From Demequina flava (lineage in GTDB: Bacteria; Actinomycetota; Actinomycetes; Actinomycetales; Demequinaceae), in contig NZ_BBRA01000001.1 in NCBI RefSeq assembly GCF_000975035.1, positions 1,714,838-1,778,837 of the forward strand: DNA of 64,000 nucleotides. The letters run 5' to 3'. A program made the position numbers and the translations under genes. The notes under the pieces are model-generated. The model saw nothing but the letters and a program-made list of their open reading frames with translations. It made no database searches and had not been told where the DNA came from. Below are positions 1 through 7,929 of this stretch, piece after piece (position 1 is the first letter of the stretch; each line of letters starts with the position of its first letter).

Positions 1-104
1 ACGACTGCATACCGCGGCTGGTCTCCCGCGAGGCGCTGTTGGGTGCTTACGAGATCGTCAAGGCCGCGCTGCCCAAGTACGTGCAGGCTGAGCTGGGTCT
101 CTAG
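1..104 (+). CDS. 3' end of an unidentified gene (partial)
   Basis: The reading frame open from base 3 ends at TAG 102-104 and codes for about 33 C-terminal residues ending in YVQAELGL. The rest lies outside the window and I cannot name the family. It converges on the LacI gene and both genes use the palindrome CTAG at 101-104 for their stop codons, so there is no intergenic terminator. Its position next to a sugar repressor suggests a sugar-metabolism gene, but that is only inference. Confidence 0.55.
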   Translation, partial: DCIPRLVSREALLGAYEIVKAALPKYVQAELGL

Positions 105-1123
105 GCGGTTGAAGCAGGCGGCGCGGTGGAGTCGCGCACGATGAGCTCTGTTGCCAACTCCAGTCGCTTGCTCGACAGAGGTTCGTTCCCGATCGACTGC
201 AGCAGAAGTCGCGCAGCAGTGGCACCGATCTCGTCGAACGGCTGCCGGACAGTTGTGAGGTGGGGGGCCGCGGAAATGGCCTGCATGCTGTCGTCGAATC
301 CCACAACGGATAGTTCCGAAGGAACACGAATGCCCTTGAGGTGCGCGATATCCAATACACCGAGCGCTTCAAGGTCATTGGACGCGAAGATCGCAGTTGG
401 GGCTTCAGGCATATCCAAGAGCTTGCGGCCCGCAACCTGGCCGTCCTCGAACAGGAAGTTTCCCGGCTGGTCATAGGTGCCGGGTACTTCGATGCCTGCC
501 TCCCGCAGCGCGTGGTAGTAACCGGCACGGCGCGCATCCGCGCACTCGCTCGCCCTTCCGCCAATGAACGCGATGCGTTCGTGGCCAAGGTCGATCAGGT
601 GCTTCGTCGCTGCGTATCCGCCAGTAAAACTGTTCACGCCCACTGACGGAATCCCGTCGGCCGGCGTGTTGACGGGGTCAATGACCACAAGTGGGATGTG
701 CGCGTCGCTGAGCGCCTCTTGCTGTTCCTTGTCAAGACGGGACGTGACCAGGATGACTCCAAGGTGGTCTGCGCTCACAAGCGCCTGGGACCATTCCCCC
801 TCGGACCGGCTGGGAGTGAGTTTTGTCACCACGTGAACGCCCGCATGCTGAGCGTGTTCGAGGACTCCGCGAAGGAGCGCGAGGTTGTTGGCGTTGTCGA
901 GTGCGTCAAAGGCAACCACGATGGTGCGTTGGGAAGAGGTTGCGGGTGCGGTGCGTGGGACGTAGTCGTGTTCACGCAAGATTGCGGAGATTCTCGCTCG
1001 AGTTTCGGGGCTGACGTCCGCGCGGCCCTTGACGACCTTCGACACGGTAGGCACCGAGACGCCCGCTTGGTCCGCAATGTCTTTGAGTGTCGGGCGGCGC
1101 TTCTCTGTGGCCTCTGACGTCAT
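101..1123 (-). CDS. LacI-family repressor of the xylo-oligosaccharide operon
   Basis: The N-terminus carries a LacI helix-turn-helix (TLKDIADQAGVSVPTVSKVV, about residues 12-31) followed by a periplasmic-binding-protein-like effector domain ending near VIVRDS; length 340 aa is normal for the family. The start at 1123 was chosen over an upstream in-frame one because an AGGGGG ribosome site sits 8 bases before it and because homologues begin just ahead of the helix-turn-helix. It is divergent from the ABC transporter/GH120 operon, with two AACGTT-centred operator candidates at 1164 and 1245 between them. It probably represses that operon until a xylose-containing sugar binds; the effector is inferred from neighbours. 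Confidence 0.9.
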   Translation of the reverse strand: MTSEATEKRRPTLKDIADQAGVSVPTVSKVVKGRADVSPETRARISAILREHDYVPRTAPATSSQRTIVVAFDALDNANNLALLRGVLEHAQHAGVHVVTKLTPSRSEGEWSQALVSADHLGVILVTSRLDKEQQEALSDAHIPLVVIDPVNTPADGIPSVGVNSFTGGYAATKHLIDLGHERIAFIGGRASECADARRAGYYHALREAGIEVPGTYDQPGNFLFEDGQVAGRKLLDMPEAPTAIFASNDLEALGVLDIAHLKGIRVPSELSVVGFDDSMQAISAAPHLTTVRQPFDEIGATAARLLLQSIGNEPLSSKRLELATELIVRDSTAPPASTA

Positions 1124-1162
1124 TGTGAATGCCCCCTTGCTCTCCCTTACGGAAGGTACTGG

Positions 1163-1170
1163 CAACGTTA
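1163..1170. promoter_or_regulatory. LacI-type operator candidate O1
   Basis: CAACGTTA, centred on the CG of AACGTT (1164-1169), lies just upstream of the repressor gene. The same core recurs at 1245-1250. LacI-family operators typically have a central CpG, so the pair is a plausible binding pair for the adjacent repressor. Confidence 0.45.
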
Positions 1171-1208
1171 CGAATCGGCCACGACCTTGTGGACTTCGCC
1201 CGCTGCGC

Positions 1209-1238
1209 TTGACAGGTTCTTGCTACACGTCGTACATT
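1209..1238 (+). promoter_or_regulatory. Sigma-70 promoter of the xylo-oligosaccharide operon
   Basis: TTGACA (1209-1214) and TACATT (1233-1238) are separated by 18 bases, a near-consensus housekeeping promoter. The predicted start falls at about 1245, inside the second operator, which fits direct repression. The leader to ATG 1327 is about 80 bases. Confidence 0.6.
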
Positions 1239-1243
1239 GCGAA

Positions 1244-1251
1244 CAACGTTG
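1244..1251. promoter_or_regulatory. LacI-type operator candidate O2 at the transcription start
   Basis: CAACGTTG is a perfect 8-bp palindrome placed immediately after the -10 box TACATT. A repressor here would block initiation. It shares the AACGTT core with O1 about 81 bases upstream, roughly eight helical turns, which would allow looping. Confidence 0.5.
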
Positions 1252-1326
1252 CGCAAACTTGCGAAGACTTTTCGAAAGATCGCTCGGCGTTCTAACTCGA
1301 GATCACGATGATGTGAGGAGCAGTAC

Positions 1327-2679
1327 ATGTTCATGAAGGGCAAACGAACCCTTGGCCTGGTGGCAGCAACGAGCGGACTCGCGCTGACGCTGGCAGCCTG
1401 CGGAAGCAGCGGCGACAGTGACGAGACTGACAGCAGCGCAACGGCTGGTGGCGGTAGCGAAGCCAGCGCTGGATCCGCGACCATCTGGGTCACAGCAGGC
1501 ACCGACTCAGTCCTTGAGGCGTCGATCGCTGACTGGAACTCCGCCGGCAACGGCGAACTCGAGATGCAGGTCTTCGAGAACGACCCCTACAAGCAGAAGC
1601 TCCGCACTGCGGTGAGCGCTGGCGAAGGACCCGCCATCTTCTCAGGTTGGGGCGGCGGCGGTCTGGCCGAATATGTCAACGAAGGCGCTGTCGAGTCGCT
1701 TCAAGCGGCACTTGACGCCGAGCCTGAGCTGCGTGACCGCATCTTCCCAGCCGTCCTATCTGGTGGCACCGTCGACGGCGAGATCTATGGTGTCCCCCTC
1801 AACGGCGTTCAGCCGGTGGTCTTCTACATCAACCAGCCGGTCCTGGATGACGCAGGCGTGGCTGTGCCCACGACGTGGGATGAACTCATGGCAGCCGTCC
1901 CCGTCCTACAGGAAGCGGGCGTCGCGCCGGTCTCCATCGGTGGCGCGAGCAAGTGGCCCTACCTGATGTGGATCGCGTACCTTACGGACCGCGTCGGCGG
2001 CCCCGAGGTCTTCGACGCTGTTGTCGCCGGTGAGCCTGACGCGTGGATGGACCCCGCGATCATCGAGGCCGCAAGCATGATTCAGGACCTCGTGGAAGCC
2101 GGCGGATTCGTCGACGGCTTCTCGGCAGTTGACGCGAACCAGGGCGCAGCCGAAGCGCTCGTTTACACCGGCAAGGCGGCTATGCAGCTGCAGGGCGCCT
2201 GGGCATATTCCGGCACCTACCTGACTGCCGCTGAAGACTTCGTGACTTCCGGTGACATGACCTGGTCGACCTTCCCTGCGGTTGAGGGAGGCGCAGGCGA
2301 TGCCTCCAACGTGACCGGCAACCTGTCGTCGTACTTCTCGATCACCGCTGACTCCACGGACGAGGAAAAGGCTACTGCGACTGACTGGCTGCTCCACGGT
2401 GTGATGTCGGATGATTACATCGATGACCTGATGGACACCGGGGCCGTTCCTCCGATCTCGGGCCTTGAGGACAAGCTCGCCGAGACTTCTGCGCCTGAGT
2501 GGAACGAGTTCGTCTACTCCAGCGCCGAGGACGCCGGCAACTTCCAGCTCTCGTGGGATCAGGCGCTCGACGCGGTCCAGGCAGACGCACTGCTCAACAA
2601 CCTTGAGAAGGTCTTCCTCCTGGAAATCACGCCTGAGGAGTTCGCTGCCAACCTCAATGAGGTGGCTCAGCAGGGATGA
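1327..2679 (+). CDS. Sugar ABC transporter substrate-binding lipoprotein (family 1)
   Basis: This is the extracellular sugar-binding component of a carbohydrate importer. Residues 1-25 form a lipoprotein signal peptide with lipobox LAAC (acylated Cys25), followed by a Gly/Ser/Asp-rich linker and a family-1 solute-binding fold (about 450 aa, normal). The ATG at 1327 follows GAGGAG at 1315-1320. It is the first gene behind a LacI-controlled promoter and overlaps the first permease by four bases (ATGA). No ATPase gene is in the operon, so a shared MsiK-type ATPase elsewhere probably powers it, as is usual for actinobacterial sugar importers. Xylo-oligosaccharides are the likely substrate because of the GH120 enzyme downstream. 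Confidence 0.9.
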   Translation: MFMKGKRTLGLVAATSGLALTLAACGSSGDSDETDSSATAGGGSEASAGSATIWVTAGTDSVLEASIADWNSAGNGELEMQVFENDPYKQKLRTAVSAGEGPAIFSGWGGGGLAEYVNEGAVESLQAALDAEPELRDRIFPAVLSGGTVDGEIYGVPLNGVQPVVFYINQPVLDDAGVAVPTTWDELMAAVPVLQEAGVAPVSIGGASKWPYLMWIAYLTDRVGGPEVFDAVVAGEPDAWMDPAIIEAASMIQDLVEAGGFVDGFSAVDANQGAAEALVYTGKAAMQLQGAWAYSGTYLTAAEDFVTSGDMTWSTFPAVEGGAGDASNVTGNLSSYFSITADSTDEEKATATDWLLHGVMSDDYIDDLMDTGAVPPISGLEDKLAETSAPEWNEFVYSSAEDAGNFQLSWDQALDAVQADALLNNLEKVFLLEITPEEFAANLNEVAQQG

Positions 2680-3584
2680 CAGTCCTCGCAACCCGGCGGG
2701 CCGCCGCGAAGAAGTACCGCGTCGGCCCGCCGGCCTCCCTGAGTGTTCCCGCACTGGTGATGTTCGGGTTCTTTGCCATCGTTCCGCTGTTCATTGCGCT
2801 GGGGCTGAGTTTCACAAAGTGGAACGGTCTCGGCACCCCGGAATGGGTCGGCCTCGACAACTGGGCGACGGTCGTCACGGACTCCTCGATCGCACACTCG
2901 ATCTGGCTGACCGTCGGCTTGATGGTGCTGTCGTGGATCATCCAGACCCCGATCTCCATGTTGTTGGGTGTGTTCCTCGCGGGACGTGAGCGCTATCGAG
3001 AGATCCTCGCGGTCATCTACTTTGTGCCGTTGCTTCTGTCGTCGGCCGCCATCGCGATTGCCTGGCGCAACCTCCTGGATCCCAACTTCGGGCTCTTCTC
3101 GAGTGGTGCGATTCCGTTCCTCGACCAGAACTGGTTGGGCGACCCCAACCTCGCCTTCATCACGGTGACTTTGATCATCGCGTGGCAGTTCATCCCGTTC
3201 CACACGTTGCTTTACCAAGGTGGAGCACGGCAGATCTCTCAGTCGATGTATGAGGCAGCTGCGCTGGACGGCGCTGGCCGCGTGCGCCAGTTCTTCTCGA
3301 TCACGGTTCCGCAGATGAAGTACACGATCGTGACCTCGTCGATGCTGATGTTGGTGGGTGCGCTCACGTACTTCGACGTCATCTGGATCTTGACTCAGGG
3401 TGGACCCGGCGACGCAACGCGCATCCTGCCGCTGGCGATGTACCAAACCGGATTCGTGGCCAACCAGATGGGCCTTGCCTCAGCCATCGCGGTCGTTCTT
3501 GCCGTCGTCGGCATGACCCTGTCACTGACCATTACACGATTGTCAGGCTTCTCCCGCATGGAGAGCCAGGCGGAAGGTGAGTGA
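2676..3584 (+). CDS. Sugar ABC transporter permease, MalF type
   Basis: The 302-aa protein has six predicted membrane segments and the EAA loop that docks the ATPase (YEAAALDGAGRVRQFFSITV, about residues 192-211). It is the first of two inner-membrane permeases of a binding-protein-dependent sugar importer. It overlaps the binding-protein stop codon (ATGA) and its own end overlaps the next permease, so the three are translationally coupled. Confidence 0.92.
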   Translation: MTVLATRRAAAKKYRVGPPASLSVPALVMFGFFAIVPLFIALGLSFTKWNGLGTPEWVGLDNWATVVTDSSIAHSIWLTVGLMVLSWIIQTPISMLLGVFLAGRERYREILAVIYFVPLLLSSAAIAIAWRNLLDPNFGLFSSGAIPFLDQNWLGDPNLAFITVTLIIAWQFIPFHTLLYQGGARQISQSMYEAAALDGAGRVRQFFSITVPQMKYTIVTSSMLMLVGALTYFDVIWILTQGGPGDATRILPLAMYQTGFVANQMGLASAIAVVLAVVGMTLSLTITRLSGFSRMESQAEGE

Positions 3585-4473
3585 CGGCATGGCCGACACC
3601 AAGACTCGGAAGTCTTCCTCCGTAAAGATCATTCGCAGCCAGCCGGCCCGGGTGACTCGCAAGAAGCCCAATGTGGCGGGCGGGATCCTGTCGTTTGTGT
3701 GGCTCGCGATCGTCGCGATCCCGTTGTACTGGCTCGTCTTGACAAGCTTCAGGACCCAGGCGACGTTCTTCACCGACAAGCCGTTGGCGTTTCCTTCTGA
3801 CCCCACGCTCGACAACTACGCGCTGGTGCTGGAGAACGACTTCTGGCGATACCTTGCCAACTCCGCGATCGTGACGGTCTTTGCAACAGCCCTGATTGTC
3901 GCGTGTGGGTTCCTGGCGGCATATGCGATCGCCCGCAACGGACAGGGAATCTCGAAGGCGACATTCAGCGTCCTGCTGCTGGGCCTCGCCATTCCGTTGC
4001 AGGCCACCATCATCCCGATCTACCTGTTGATCGTGGAGATGGGCCTGTACGACAGCCTCATCGCCATCATTTTGCCGTCCGCGGCGTTTGGATTGCCGAT
4101 TGCGGTGCTCATCCTCGTGAACTTCCTGCGCGATATCCCGCGCTCGCTGTTTGAGGCGGCGCGGATCGATGGCGCGAGTGAGTGGAAGGCCATGTTGTCA
4201 GTGGCACTTCCGTTGGCGCGTCCGGCGATCGTCACGGTAGCGATCTACAGCGGCCTGAACGTGTGGAACGGATTCCTGTTCCCCCTGATCTTGACGCAGA
4301 GCGAAGACAAGCGGGTCCTTCCGCTCGCGCTCACCACGTACCAGGGCCTGTTCACGATCAACGTTCCCGCGGTGGTTGCAGCGGTGGTGTTGTCGAGTCT
4401 CCCGGTGATCGCGCTGTACATCCTTGGTCGCCGCCAGCTGCTCGCAGGTATGACCGCCGGCTTCGGCAAGTAG
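3577..4473 (+). CDS. Sugar ABC transporter permease, MalG type
   Basis: Second permease of the importer, about 298 aa, with six membrane segments and the EAA motif FEAARIDGASEWKAMLSVAL in the second half, which contacts the ATPase. The listed start is GTG 3577, overlapping the upstream gene; ATG 3589 is an alternative preceded by AAGGTGA. MalG-type permeases end with a short basic tail like the LGRRQLLAGMTAGFGK seen here. It transports the sugar held by the binding protein at 1327. Confidence 0.92.
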   Translation: MSDGMADTKTRKSSSVKIIRSQPARVTRKKPNVAGGILSFVWLAIVAIPLYWLVLTSFRTQATFFTDKPLAFPSDPTLDNYALVLENDFWRYLANSAIVTVFATALIVACGFLAAYAIARNGQGISKATFSVLLLGLAIPLQATIIPIYLLIVEMGLYDSLIAIILPSAAFGLPIAVLILVNFLRDIPRSLFEAARIDGASEWKAMLSVALPLARPAIVTVAIYSGLNVWNGFLFPLILTQSEDKRVLPLALTTYQGLFTINVPAVVAAVVLSSLPVIALYILGRRQLLAGMTAGFGK

Positions 4474-4535
4474 CGGGTCTTAAGGCGACCTGACATCTTC
4501 TAATCATTGACCTTTTGAAAGGAGCCATGGAACTT

Positions 4536-6512
4536 ATGGCCACTGAACTGCACGTATCAAAGAGCGGGTCCGACCGTGCCGATGGCTCTGCGGACGCACC
4601 CTTCCTCACCATCAATCACGCCGCGGCGGTTGCGATGCCGGGGGACACCGTCATTGTTCACGAAGGTGTCTATCGCGAGTGGGTACGCCCCCAGCGTGCT
4701 GGGCTGAGTGAGACCCGGCGGATCACCTACACCGCTGCGCGCGGCGAGCGTGTCGCTATCAAGGGTTCCGAAGTGGTGACCGACTGGGAGCCCGTGGGAG
4801 AGGGGGCTTGGAAGGTATCGGTCCCCAATGCGCTCTTTGGCGAGTTCAACCCTTTCAACGAAGAGGTCATTGGAGACTGGGCCCTGTATCCGACTCAAGA
4901 CTCACCTCACCGTCATCTCGGCGATGTCTATGTCAACGGCGCGAGCCTCTACGAAGCGGATGTCCTGGACGATGTACTGCATCCGACGGCCCGCGACACG
5001 ACAGTGGACGGCTGGTCCGGAGTTGCGGTGACGCGGCCAGAGGCTGGTAGCACGGGTCGGTTCTGGTTCGCCGAGGTCGGTGACGACGAGACCGTAGTGT
5101 GGGCAAACTTTGGAGAAGTGGACCCAAACAGCGAACTCACCGAGATCAACGTTCGCCGCTCGGTCTTTTCACCCGTCGAGCACCACATGGATTACATCAC
5201 CGTCCGCGGATTTGAGCTCGCGCAGTCAGCGTCGCCTTGGGCGCCGCCTACGGCGGACCAGCCCGGCTTAATTGGGCCTAATTGGGCAAAGGGCTGGGTC
5301 ATCGAGGATAACGAGATTCACGATGCGAAGTGTGTCGGGATCTCGTTGGGGAAGGAAGGGTCCACTGGGCATCACTTCTTCACTGAGCGTGGCGACAAGC
5401 CCGGCTACCTCTACCAAATCGAGACGGTATTTCAGGCAATCCGGATTGGCTGGGACCGCGAGAGCATCGGTTCACACATCGTTCGCCGCAACCACATCTT
5501 CGACTGTGGGCAGGCCGGCGTCGTTGGGCATATGGGTTGCGCATTCTCGACGATCTCCGACAACCACATTGAACGGATTGCCCTCAAGCGAGAGTTCTTC
5601 GGTCACGAAATTGGCGGAATCAAGTTCCATGCTGCACTCGACACTGTGATCGAGCACAACCGCATCAACGACTGCACCTTGGGCGTATGGCTCGACTGGC
5701 AAACTCAGGGCACGCGGATGTCCCGCAACGTTCTGTACCGCAACACCCGCGATGTGTTCATTGAGGTCTCCCACGGTCCGCACCTCATCGACCACAACAT
5801 CTTTGGGTCCGCTGCTGCGCTCGAGGTTGTCAGCCAGGGTGGCGCTTACATCAATAACTTGATCGCCGGTGCCGTCCGACTGGAGCCCGTCATGGAGAGG
5901 CCCACGCCCTATCACGTGCCTCACAGCACCCAGGTGGCGGGCTTTGCTGCCATCACCGGTGGCGACGACCGCTTTATCGCGAACATCTTCCTCGCAGGAT
6001 CCCTAGAAGACGCCTACACGCCAGGCACGTCGCAGTTCGAACAGGCAAGCTTTGGAACGTCGGGTTACGACGCAATGGATCCGAGTTGGGAAGTGTTCAT
6101 GGCGGCAATCGACCTCGAAGCCAGCGACCATGAGCGCTACCACGGCATCGCGCGCCCGGTCCAAATCGAGCGCAACGTCTACGCAGCTCGCGCACAGGCC
6201 TATCGGCACGAGACAGATCCCATCGCTCTGGACGGCGACTCGATGCTCGGCTTTGCGATCGAGGAGAATGGAGACGAGGTTTACCTCAAGCTCGAGCTCC
6301 CCGCGGGCTTCGCGGCATCGCGGCAAGCTGTGATCTCGGGTCCTGACCTGCGTCCTGCCTACTACCCGTCGGCAGATTTCGAGAACCCTGATGGATCGAC
6401 CGTGGTTTTGGACACTGACCTGATCGGGACGCACAAGACTGGCGTCAACGACAATCCTGCGGGCCCCCTCGCCGGATTGACAGAAGGAGTTCAGCAACAC
6501 CGAATCTGGTAG
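4536..6512 (+). CDS. GH120 beta-xylosidase (XylC-like), intracellular
   Basis: The protein matches the GH120 family, a right-handed parallel beta-helix of which the Thermoanaerobacterium XylC beta-xylosidase is the type. Recognisable blocks are GDTVIVHEGVYREWV, FGEFNPFNEEVIGDW, SPWAPPTADQPGLIGPNW and RGGD/GGDDRF-type segments. The XylC catalytic pair is present: Asp387 in WLDWQTQGT (nucleophile) and Glu410 in VFIEVSHGP (acid/base), 23 residues apart as in XylC. There is no signal peptide, so it hydrolyses imported xylo-oligosaccharides in the cytoplasm to xylose. The start at 4536 (MATELHVSK) matches the family N-terminus; a GAAAGGAG site lies at 4517-4524, and ATG 4527 is an alternative. Confidence 0.92.
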   Translation: MATELHVSKSGSDRADGSADAPFLTINHAAAVAMPGDTVIVHEGVYREWVRPQRAGLSETRRITYTAARGERVAIKGSEVVTDWEPVGEGAWKVSVPNALFGEFNPFNEEVIGDWALYPTQDSPHRHLGDVYVNGASLYEADVLDDVLHPTARDTTVDGWSGVAVTRPEAGSTGRFWFAEVGDDETVVWANFGEVDPNSELTEINVRRSVFSPVEHHMDYITVRGFELAQSASPWAPPTADQPGLIGPNWAKGWVIEDNEIHDAKCVGISLGKEGSTGHHFFTERGDKPGYLYQIETVFQAIRIGWDRESIGSHIVRRNHIFDCGQAGVVGHMGCAFSTISDNHIERIALKREFFGHEIGGIKFHAALDTVIEHNRINDCTLGVWLDWQTQGTRMSRNVLYRNTRDVFIEVSHGPHLIDHNIFGSAAALEVVSQGGAYINNLIAGAVRLEPVMERPTPYHVPHSTQVAGFAAITGGDDRFIANIFLAGSLEDAYTPGTSQFEQASFGTSGYDAMDPSWEVFMAAIDLEASDHERYHGIARPVQIERNVYAARAQAYRHETDPIALDGDSMLGFAIEENGDEVYLKLELPAGFAASRQAVISGPDLRPAYYPSADFENPDGSTVVLDTDLIGTHKTGVNDNPAGPLAGLTEGVQQHRIW

Positions 6513-6628
6513 TGAGTTCAACAGTAGGACCGCGAAAACCCGGCGCCAGGCCGGTGGAGGAGACATGCGCGACAACCTCCCCGTCCTGGCCCGCGGTACT
6601 CGTGCCGCGCTTTGTATGAGGAGAAGTC
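6513..6628. other. 116-base gap between the GH120 and AGE genes
   Basis: It contains a weak GC-rich hairpin (CCGG...CCGG near 6540-6554) and the AGGAG ribosome site at 6620-6624 for the next gene. I see no terminator with a U-run, so the AGE gene is probably co-transcribed. Confidence 0.4.
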
Positions 6629-7876
6629 ATGACCCACGTTCCCGGTAGTCCTAGCTATCTTGCGTTGCAGCGCTCTGAACTCCTGAACTGGGTGCCGAAG
6701 GCACGCACCGAGCAGGGCTTCGGGTACCTGACCACTGATGGCAGCGTTGATGCAGATCGAGGCAGTGAACTGTGGATCACCTGCCGGATGACGCACGTCG
6801 CCGCGCTCGGGCTCTTGGCCGGCGAGCACGATCACCCCGGCGATGTGAGTCGGGACGCGCTCCTCGGCGCTGCAGCTCACGGCGTCGCATCGCTCAAGGG
6901 CGCATTTCACGACGACGCCCATGGCGGGTGGTTCGCCTCTGTCAACGACAGCGGTCCTGTTGTCACCACCAAGCAGGCATACGGGCACGCATTCGTCGTT
7001 CTGGCCGCAAGCTCAGCAACCGCGGCCGGCATCGAGGGGGCACAGAGCCTTCTCACAGACGCGCTCGCGGTCTCCGAGGCGCGGTTCTGGGATGAGGACC
7101 AGGGGCTGTCCCTCGAGGAATGGGACGCGCAGTGGTCGGTCCTGGACCCCTACCGCGGCGTCAACGCCAACATGCACACAGTGGAGGCGTACCTCGCCGC
7201 CGGTGACGTGACCGGCGACCACATCTGGCATGAACGTGCCGGCCGCATCGCAGCCCGCGTCGCGGACTGGGCTCGCGACAATCAGTGGCGCATCCCTGAG
7301 CACTTCGACGAGCAGTGGCGTCCGCTCCTGGAGCTCAACCGCGATCAGCCCGCGCACCCGTTCCGCCCCTACGGGGCAACGGTGGGGCACGGTCTGGAGT
7401 GGGCGCGCCTCTTGGTTGCGGTGTCGCTGACTTTGAGGGCCGATGCTCCAGAAGGTTTGCGCGATGCTGCAGTTGCGCTCTACGTGCGTGCCGTCGCGGA
7501 CGGTTGGGATGTCGACGGTGCTCTGGGCTTTGTGTACACCACCGATTGGGACGGCGTTCCCGTCGTGCGCGAGCGGATGCACTGGGTGCTCGCCGAAGCC
7601 ACGGCCACGGCGTCCGTGCTCCACGCGCTCACGGGCGACCCGGCCTATCGGGACGCCGAACGTGAGTGGTGGGCGTATGCCGACGCGCACCTCATCGACC
7701 ACGAGCGGGGCTCGTGGCATCACGAGCTCGACCCAGAAAACCGGCCCGCGGGCACTGTGTGGCCGGGCAAGCCAGACGTCTACCACGCCTACCAGGCAGT
7801 GGTCTTGCCAGAGCTTCCGACGGTGCCGTCTTTCGCCACCGCCTTGAAGCTCAAAGGTGGGCTCGGCTCACGCTGA
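6629..7876 (+). CDS. AGE-family sugar isomerase/epimerase (mannose isomerase/YihS-like)
   Basis: The 415-aa protein fits the N-acylglucosamine 2-epimerase superfamily, an (alpha/alpha)6 barrel. Signature segments are NANMHTVEAYLAAGD, YGATVGHGLEWARLL, RMHWVLAEATATASVL and WPGKPDVYHAYQAVVLP; the conserved histidines in these segments are the usual catalytic bases of mannose isomerase, YihS and cellobiose 2-epimerase. It acts in the cytoplasm on a free aldose or ketose. Its place after the GH120 gene suggests it isomerises a xylan-derived sugar or side-chain sugar, but the substrate cannot be read from sequence. An exact copy of GGCCGATGCT is at 7438-7447. Confidence 0.82.
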   Translation: MTHVPGSPSYLALQRSELLNWVPKARTEQGFGYLTTDGSVDADRGSELWITCRMTHVAALGLLAGEHDHPGDVSRDALLGAAAHGVASLKGAFHDDAHGGWFASVNDSGPVVTTKQAYGHAFVVLAASSATAAGIEGAQSLLTDALAVSEARFWDEDQGLSLEEWDAQWSVLDPYRGVNANMHTVEAYLAAGDVTGDHIWHERAGRIAARVADWARDNQWRIPEHFDEQWRPLLELNRDQPAHPFRPYGATVGHGLEWARLLVAVSLTLRADAPEGLRDAAVALYVRAVADGWDVDGALGFVYTTDWDGVPVVRERMHWVLAEATATASVLHALTGDPAYRDAEREWWAYADAHLIDHERGSWHHELDPENRPAGTVWPGKPDVYHAYQAVVLPELPTVPSFATALKLKGGLGSR

Positions 7877-7920
7877 CCCCAGCATCGGCTCGATGCGGCA
7901 CGCCCCACCTCACACGCCGA

Positions 7921-7926
7921 TAGACT
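7921..7926 (+). promoter_or_regulatory. -10 box for leaderless argS
   Basis: TAGACT begins exactly 12 bases before GTG 7933, placing transcription start on that codon. ATG 7930 is three bases earlier in frame. No Shine-Dalgarno precedes either. Confidence 0.5.
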
Positions 7927-7929
7927 GCC

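Noticed and set aside
6565-6648. Possible 27-codon gene with GGAGGAG ribosome-like site before the AGE gene
   Set aside because: It overlaps the AGE ribosome site and start, has no homology I recognise, and the GGAGGAG is equally likely chance in GC-rich DNA.
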